A stretch of DNA of 64,000 bases from positions 4,112,501 through 4,176,500 of the forward strand of contig NC_010162.1 in assembly GCF_000067165.1 (NCBI RefSeq). Reading direction: 5' to 3'. Position 1 is the stretch's first letter. Every line of letters begins with the position of its first letter. The translations under genes and the position numbers were made by a program. Source of the stretch: Sorangium cellulosum So ce56 (GTDB lineage Bacteria; Myxococcota_A; Polyangia; Polyangiales; Polyangiaceae). Of the stretch, positions 61,280-64,000 are shown piece after piece. The notes beneath the pieces are model-generated. The model was given only the letters and a program-made list of their open reading frames with translations. It searched no databases and was not told where the DNA came from.

Positions 61280-63508
61280 TCACTCCCGCACGGGCTCCTG
61301 CAGATCCACCCCGAAGTGCTCGCGGTAGCCGCGCCGCGCGGCCTCGCGCAGCTCGTCGTCGCCGCGGCTGACCTGCTCCTCGAACGCCTGCGCGTACGTC
61401 TCGGGATCGACCTGCCGCGCGCCGAAGCGCAGCTTCTTCCCGGAGAGCGTCTCGAGCACGAGCGTGGCCACCCGATGCTCGGCGCCGCCGCGGGCCACGA
61501 CGCCGAAGGGGAACAGGTGCACGAGCGTGAGCTGCGGCGGCGCGTCGCCGGCCGTCATCTCGGCGATGTACGCGGAGAGCTCGCGGCTCACGCGGTCCTG
61601 CGCCTCGTCGGAGAAGCCGGCGAGCAGCTCGGTCACCGCGGGCGAGAGGGGCAGGTGAGGGCCGTCGATCTGGTGCTGGAGCTCGTGCCGCTCGGTGCCG
61701 GCGAGCACGGCCCGCTCGAGCGTGGAGCCCAGGCGCTCGCGCAGCTTCGCGAGCGCGGCGTCGCAGCGCGCGAGGGCGCCGGCGCGAGCGCCGGCCACGC
61801 CGTCCGCCGCCGCGTGGCACGTCGCGCCCTCCTGATTGAACCGCTCGGCATAGGACCGGACCTCGGAGCCGAGGACGAGCGCGAAGGGATCCTGGTCGCG
61901 CGAGAAGCCGAGGTGGACGCGGCGCTCGTCCGTCATCGGCTCCACGAGGAGCGTCGCGAAGCGGTCGTCGCCGACGCGGTAGGCGCGGACCTCCTTGACC
62001 CGGTAAGGCGTGGTGTAGAAGCGCCGCGTGGCGCCGTCGGCGGAGACGCTGAGATTGACGGCCGCGTCGAGGTAGTACCCGAGCCCGGCGCGTCGCGCCG
62101 CGTCGTTGGCCTCGGCGACGAGCCGGCCGAACGCGCGGCCGGAGAGCTCGAGATCGTCCACCTGAGCGGCCAGCGTCGCGAGCGCCGCGGCGACGTCCTT
62201 GCCGTCGGGCTGCGCCCTGGCGACCGCGAGCATCTCGCGGCTGTGCGCCCTGGTCAGCACCTGCGCCTCCGCGCCCGTGCCCTGCGCGCGTCCGCTGCGC
62301 GCGTGCGCGTCACGGGCGATGCGCGCGCGCTCCCAGCTCGGCAAGAGCTCGCCGTACACCTTGTCCCATTCGGCCGTGGGCGCGCCGAGTTTCCAGTCGA
62401 CGCCCTTCGGCGCGGGGCGGCCGAGCACGAGCAGGGCGACCAGTAGCGCGGCGACCGAGGCCGCGGCCGCGCCCGCCGCCACGATCGGCCGGGCGCCGCC
62501 CGCGCTGGCCCCGGTGCCTGGCTCCAGCTCGGCTTCGGGCACCATCACGCCGAGCGCGAGCACCTCGATCGCGGAGGCGAGCACCGCCACGACCGCGGCG
62601 AGCAGGAGCGCGAAGAAGGCGACGGTGCCCGCCTCGACGCCCCAGCCGCCCGAGAGGAACGCGCGGTACACGAAGAGCAGCATGAGGCCCGGCATGGCCC
62701 ACACGGCCGCGATCGCGAGGCCCGGGTGCTCGCGCCGGGGCACGCGGCGCGCGTACGCGAGGCCCAGCAGGGCGATCGCGAGCGGGCCGAGCACGAAGAG
62801 CAGGACCATGCCGTAGCCGAGCTGGAAGCGGGCGTCGGGCAGCGTCGCGACGAGCACGGCCGCGCGCGCGATCGTCTGCGCGGGGATCTCGCCGCGCGAT
62901 GGCCAGAGGTAGAAGACGAGCGCCGCGGCGAGCGACGCGACGAGCAGCGCGCTGCCGCCCCTGCGCGCCCGGGCGTGGAAGCGCAGCACCACGCCCGCCG
63001 CGGTGAACGCGAAGACCGCGAGGAACGGGGCCGGCCGCGTCAGCAGGCTGTCCGGCAGCGGCAGCATGTCCCACGCGGAGCTCCGGCGGCCGATCCACAC
63101 GGCGACGTTCACGGCCACGAACGCGGCGAGCACGGCGATCGCGCGCGACGTCGGCCGCTCGACGAGCAGGCCCGCGCGCCGCTCGGTGCGCGCCCCGAGG
63201 AAGAGCAACCACAGGCCGGCGATCGCGGGCGCGAGCGCGGCGACCTGGGCGGCGGGCGCGAGCTCGGGGAGCACGCTCCACACGAAGATCCCGTGGCCGT
63301 AGGCGACCTCGTACGGCACCAGCGCCGACAGCGCGAGCGCGAGGCCGCTCCACAGGCAGCGCGCGCGGAGGCGCTCGGCCGACATGCGGTAGAACATCGC
63401 GGTCGCGGCGCTCTCCTCCCCGGGAGGTGCGGCGGCGTCCGGTGGCGGTGCGCCGGCGTTCCGCGGGGCGCTGGCGCCGTGCTGCGGAGGGAGGAGGGGC
63501 GCGCTCAC
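61280..63508 (-). CDS. Membrane protein with HELQH motif
   Basis: 742 residues from GTG 63508, whose codon overlaps the preceding stop (GTGA). The first half has about eight to ten hydrophobic helices. The C-terminal half (about 375-742) is soluble. It contains HELQH (608-612), the HExxH zinc-protease pattern, in GTERHELQHQIDG, though no confident third ligand is seen. The final part is acidic/Arg-rich. It may be a membrane metallopeptidase or a catalytically dead relative. It is co-transcribed with, and downstream of, the beta-propeller-like gene. Confidence 0.65.
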   Translation of the reverse strand: MSAPLLPPQHGASAPRNAGAPPPDAAAPPGEESAATAMFYRMSAERLRARCLWSGLALALSALVPYEVAYGHGIFVWSVLPELAPAAQVAALAPAIAGLWLLFLGARTERRAGLLVERPTSRAIAVLAAFVAVNVAVWIGRRSSAWDMLPLPDSLLTRPAPFLAVFAFTAAGVVLRFHARARRGGSALLVASLAAALVFYLWPSRGEIPAQTIARAAVLVATLPDARFQLGYGMVLLFVLGPLAIALLGLAYARRVPRREHPGLAIAAVWAMPGLMLLFVYRAFLSGGWGVEAGTVAFFALLLAAVVAVLASAIEVLALGVMVPEAELEPGTGASAGGARPIVAAGAAAASVAALLVALLVLGRPAPKGVDWKLGAPTAEWDKVYGELLPSWERARIARDAHARSGRAQGTGAEAQVLTRAHSREMLAVARAQPDGKDVAAALATLAAQVDDLELSGRAFGRLVAEANDAARRAGLGYYLDAAVNLSVSADGATRRFYTTPYRVKEVRAYRVGDDRFATLLVEPMTDERRVHLGFSRDQDPFALVLGSEVRSYAERFNQEGATCHAAADGVAGARAGALARCDAALAKLRERLGSTLERAVLAGTERHELQHQIDGPHLPLSPAVTELLAGFSDEAQDRVSRELSAYIAEMTAGDAPPQLTLVHLFPFGVVARGGAEHRVATLVLETLSGKKLRFGARQVDPETYAQAFEEQVSRGDDELREAARRGYREHFGVDLQEPVRE

Positions 63509-64000
63509 GGCTCGACCGCCGCGCTCGCGATGCGCGAGATCGACCGCTTCTGCGGGAACACCGGGTCGCGGTACCGCACCTCGAACAGCACGCGCTTCCC
63601 ATCGGCGGAGAACCGCGGCACCCGCTCCGTCGCGGAGCCCACCGTCAGCTTCTTGATCTCGCCCGTGGAGAGCGCCAGCACCGCGATGTCCGTACCGCCC
63701 GCGCCCCGCGTCTCGAACGCGACGCGCGCGGCGTCGGGCGAGAACGCGGGCCACGAAGCCCCGCCCGGGGCCGCGTACACCTTCCGGCGCCACGTCGCCG
63801 TGTCGATGACCGCGATCCCCGGCTCGTCGCCGTCGACGACGCACACGATCTTCGTCCCGTCGCTCGATGCCGCCGGGTTGCGCAGGTCCTCCCCGGGCTT
63901 CGCGCGGAACGGGCGCTCGATCGACAGCGGCTGCTTGCCCACGTCGACCACCGCGAGGTGCGGCGCGTCGCCCTCCGACGCGTCGGGCACGTAGACGAAC
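63505..64000 (-). CDS. Beta-propeller-like protein (partial, runs off window)
   Basis: C-terminal 165 or so residues of a longer protein; the 5' part lies beyond 64000. Visible repeats are TolB/WD40-like: AASSDGTKIVCVVDGDEPGIAVIDT, PAFSPDAARVAFETRGAGGTDIAVLAL and PRFSADGKRVLFEVRYRD, each with an S-x-DG-x-x-V core. Probably a periplasmic or extracytoplasmic propeller. It overlaps the HELQH protein start by four bases, so the two are translationally coupled. Confidence 0.75.
   Translation of the reverse strand, partial: FVYVPDASEGDAPHLAVVDVGKQPLSIERPFRAKPGEDLRNPAASSDGTKIVCVVDGDEPGIAVIDTATWRRKVYAAPGGASWPAFSPDAARVAFETRGAGGTDIAVLALSTGEIKKLTVGSATERVPRFSADGKRVLFEVRYRDPVFPQKRSISRIASAAVEP

Overview
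The window looks like chromosome of a Sorangium-type myxobacterium (Polyangiales). The DNA is uniformly very GC-rich with strong G/C third-position bias. Four Hanks-type Ser/Thr kinases with Ala/Pro-rich tails lie within 38 kb. Several secreted lipoproteins carry a long Gly/Ser/Ala linker straight after the lipobox. Other markers are a mevalonate-pathway HMG-CoA reductase, a GTP-type PEP carboxykinase and plant-polysaccharide enzymes. I recognise no tRNA, rRNA, insertion sequence, prophage, CRISPR array or PKS/NRPS gene. The taxonomic call is an inference from gene content.

Layout. 0.7-12 kb: a helicase-associated-domain protein, a membrane Ser/Thr kinase, a MutH-type mismatch-repair endonuclease on the minus strand, a giant kinase with an ~880-residue N-terminal extension, a kynureninase-like PLP enzyme and a metallophosphoesterase. 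12-24 kb: PEP carboxykinase, then a GbsR/MarR-like regulator with a perfect palindrome just before its start codon. The regulator heads a compact plus-strand run: long-chain polyprenyl diphosphate synthase, class II HMG-CoA reductase, UbiE/MenG, MenD, MenA, MenC and MenE. A hot-dog thioesterase (probable MenI) faces it. This run joins isoprenoid precursor supply, side-chain synthesis and menaquinone headgroup synthesis; menF, menB and menH are not in the window. A type-II NADH dehydrogenase near 33-34 kb would feed electrons to the same quinone.

24-42 kb: envelope and signalling genes. These are a lipoprotein, a PlsC-type acyltransferase, a lipin/LNS2-like phosphatase lipoprotein, a tail-anchored kinase followed by a TPR protein, a PPPGYA-repeat membrane protein, NDH-2, a DUF2505-like protein, a single-domain response regulator, a kinase with an octapeptide repeat, a class I/II aminotransferase and a GT-C-like multipass membrane protein. 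42.4-43.4 kb has no recognisable gene but holds a run of hairpins ending in the best intrinsic terminator of the window.

43-64 kb: isoaspartyl peptidase, GH8 xylan-type enzyme, AroA, an alpha/beta-hydrolase lipoprotein diverging from a nitroreductase + FAD oxidoreductase + 2[4Fe-4S] ferredoxin run (with a palindromic operator candidate), PL11 rhamnogalacturonan lyase, an apparent tyrosinase-cytochrome c fusion lipoprotein, a hexanucleotide repeat array with a long hairpin, a di-heme lipoprotein, a SAM methyltransferase, a TauD-family dioxygenase, a membrane-anchored cytochrome c, and a minus-strand pair (HELQH membrane protein and a beta-propeller protein cut by the window end).
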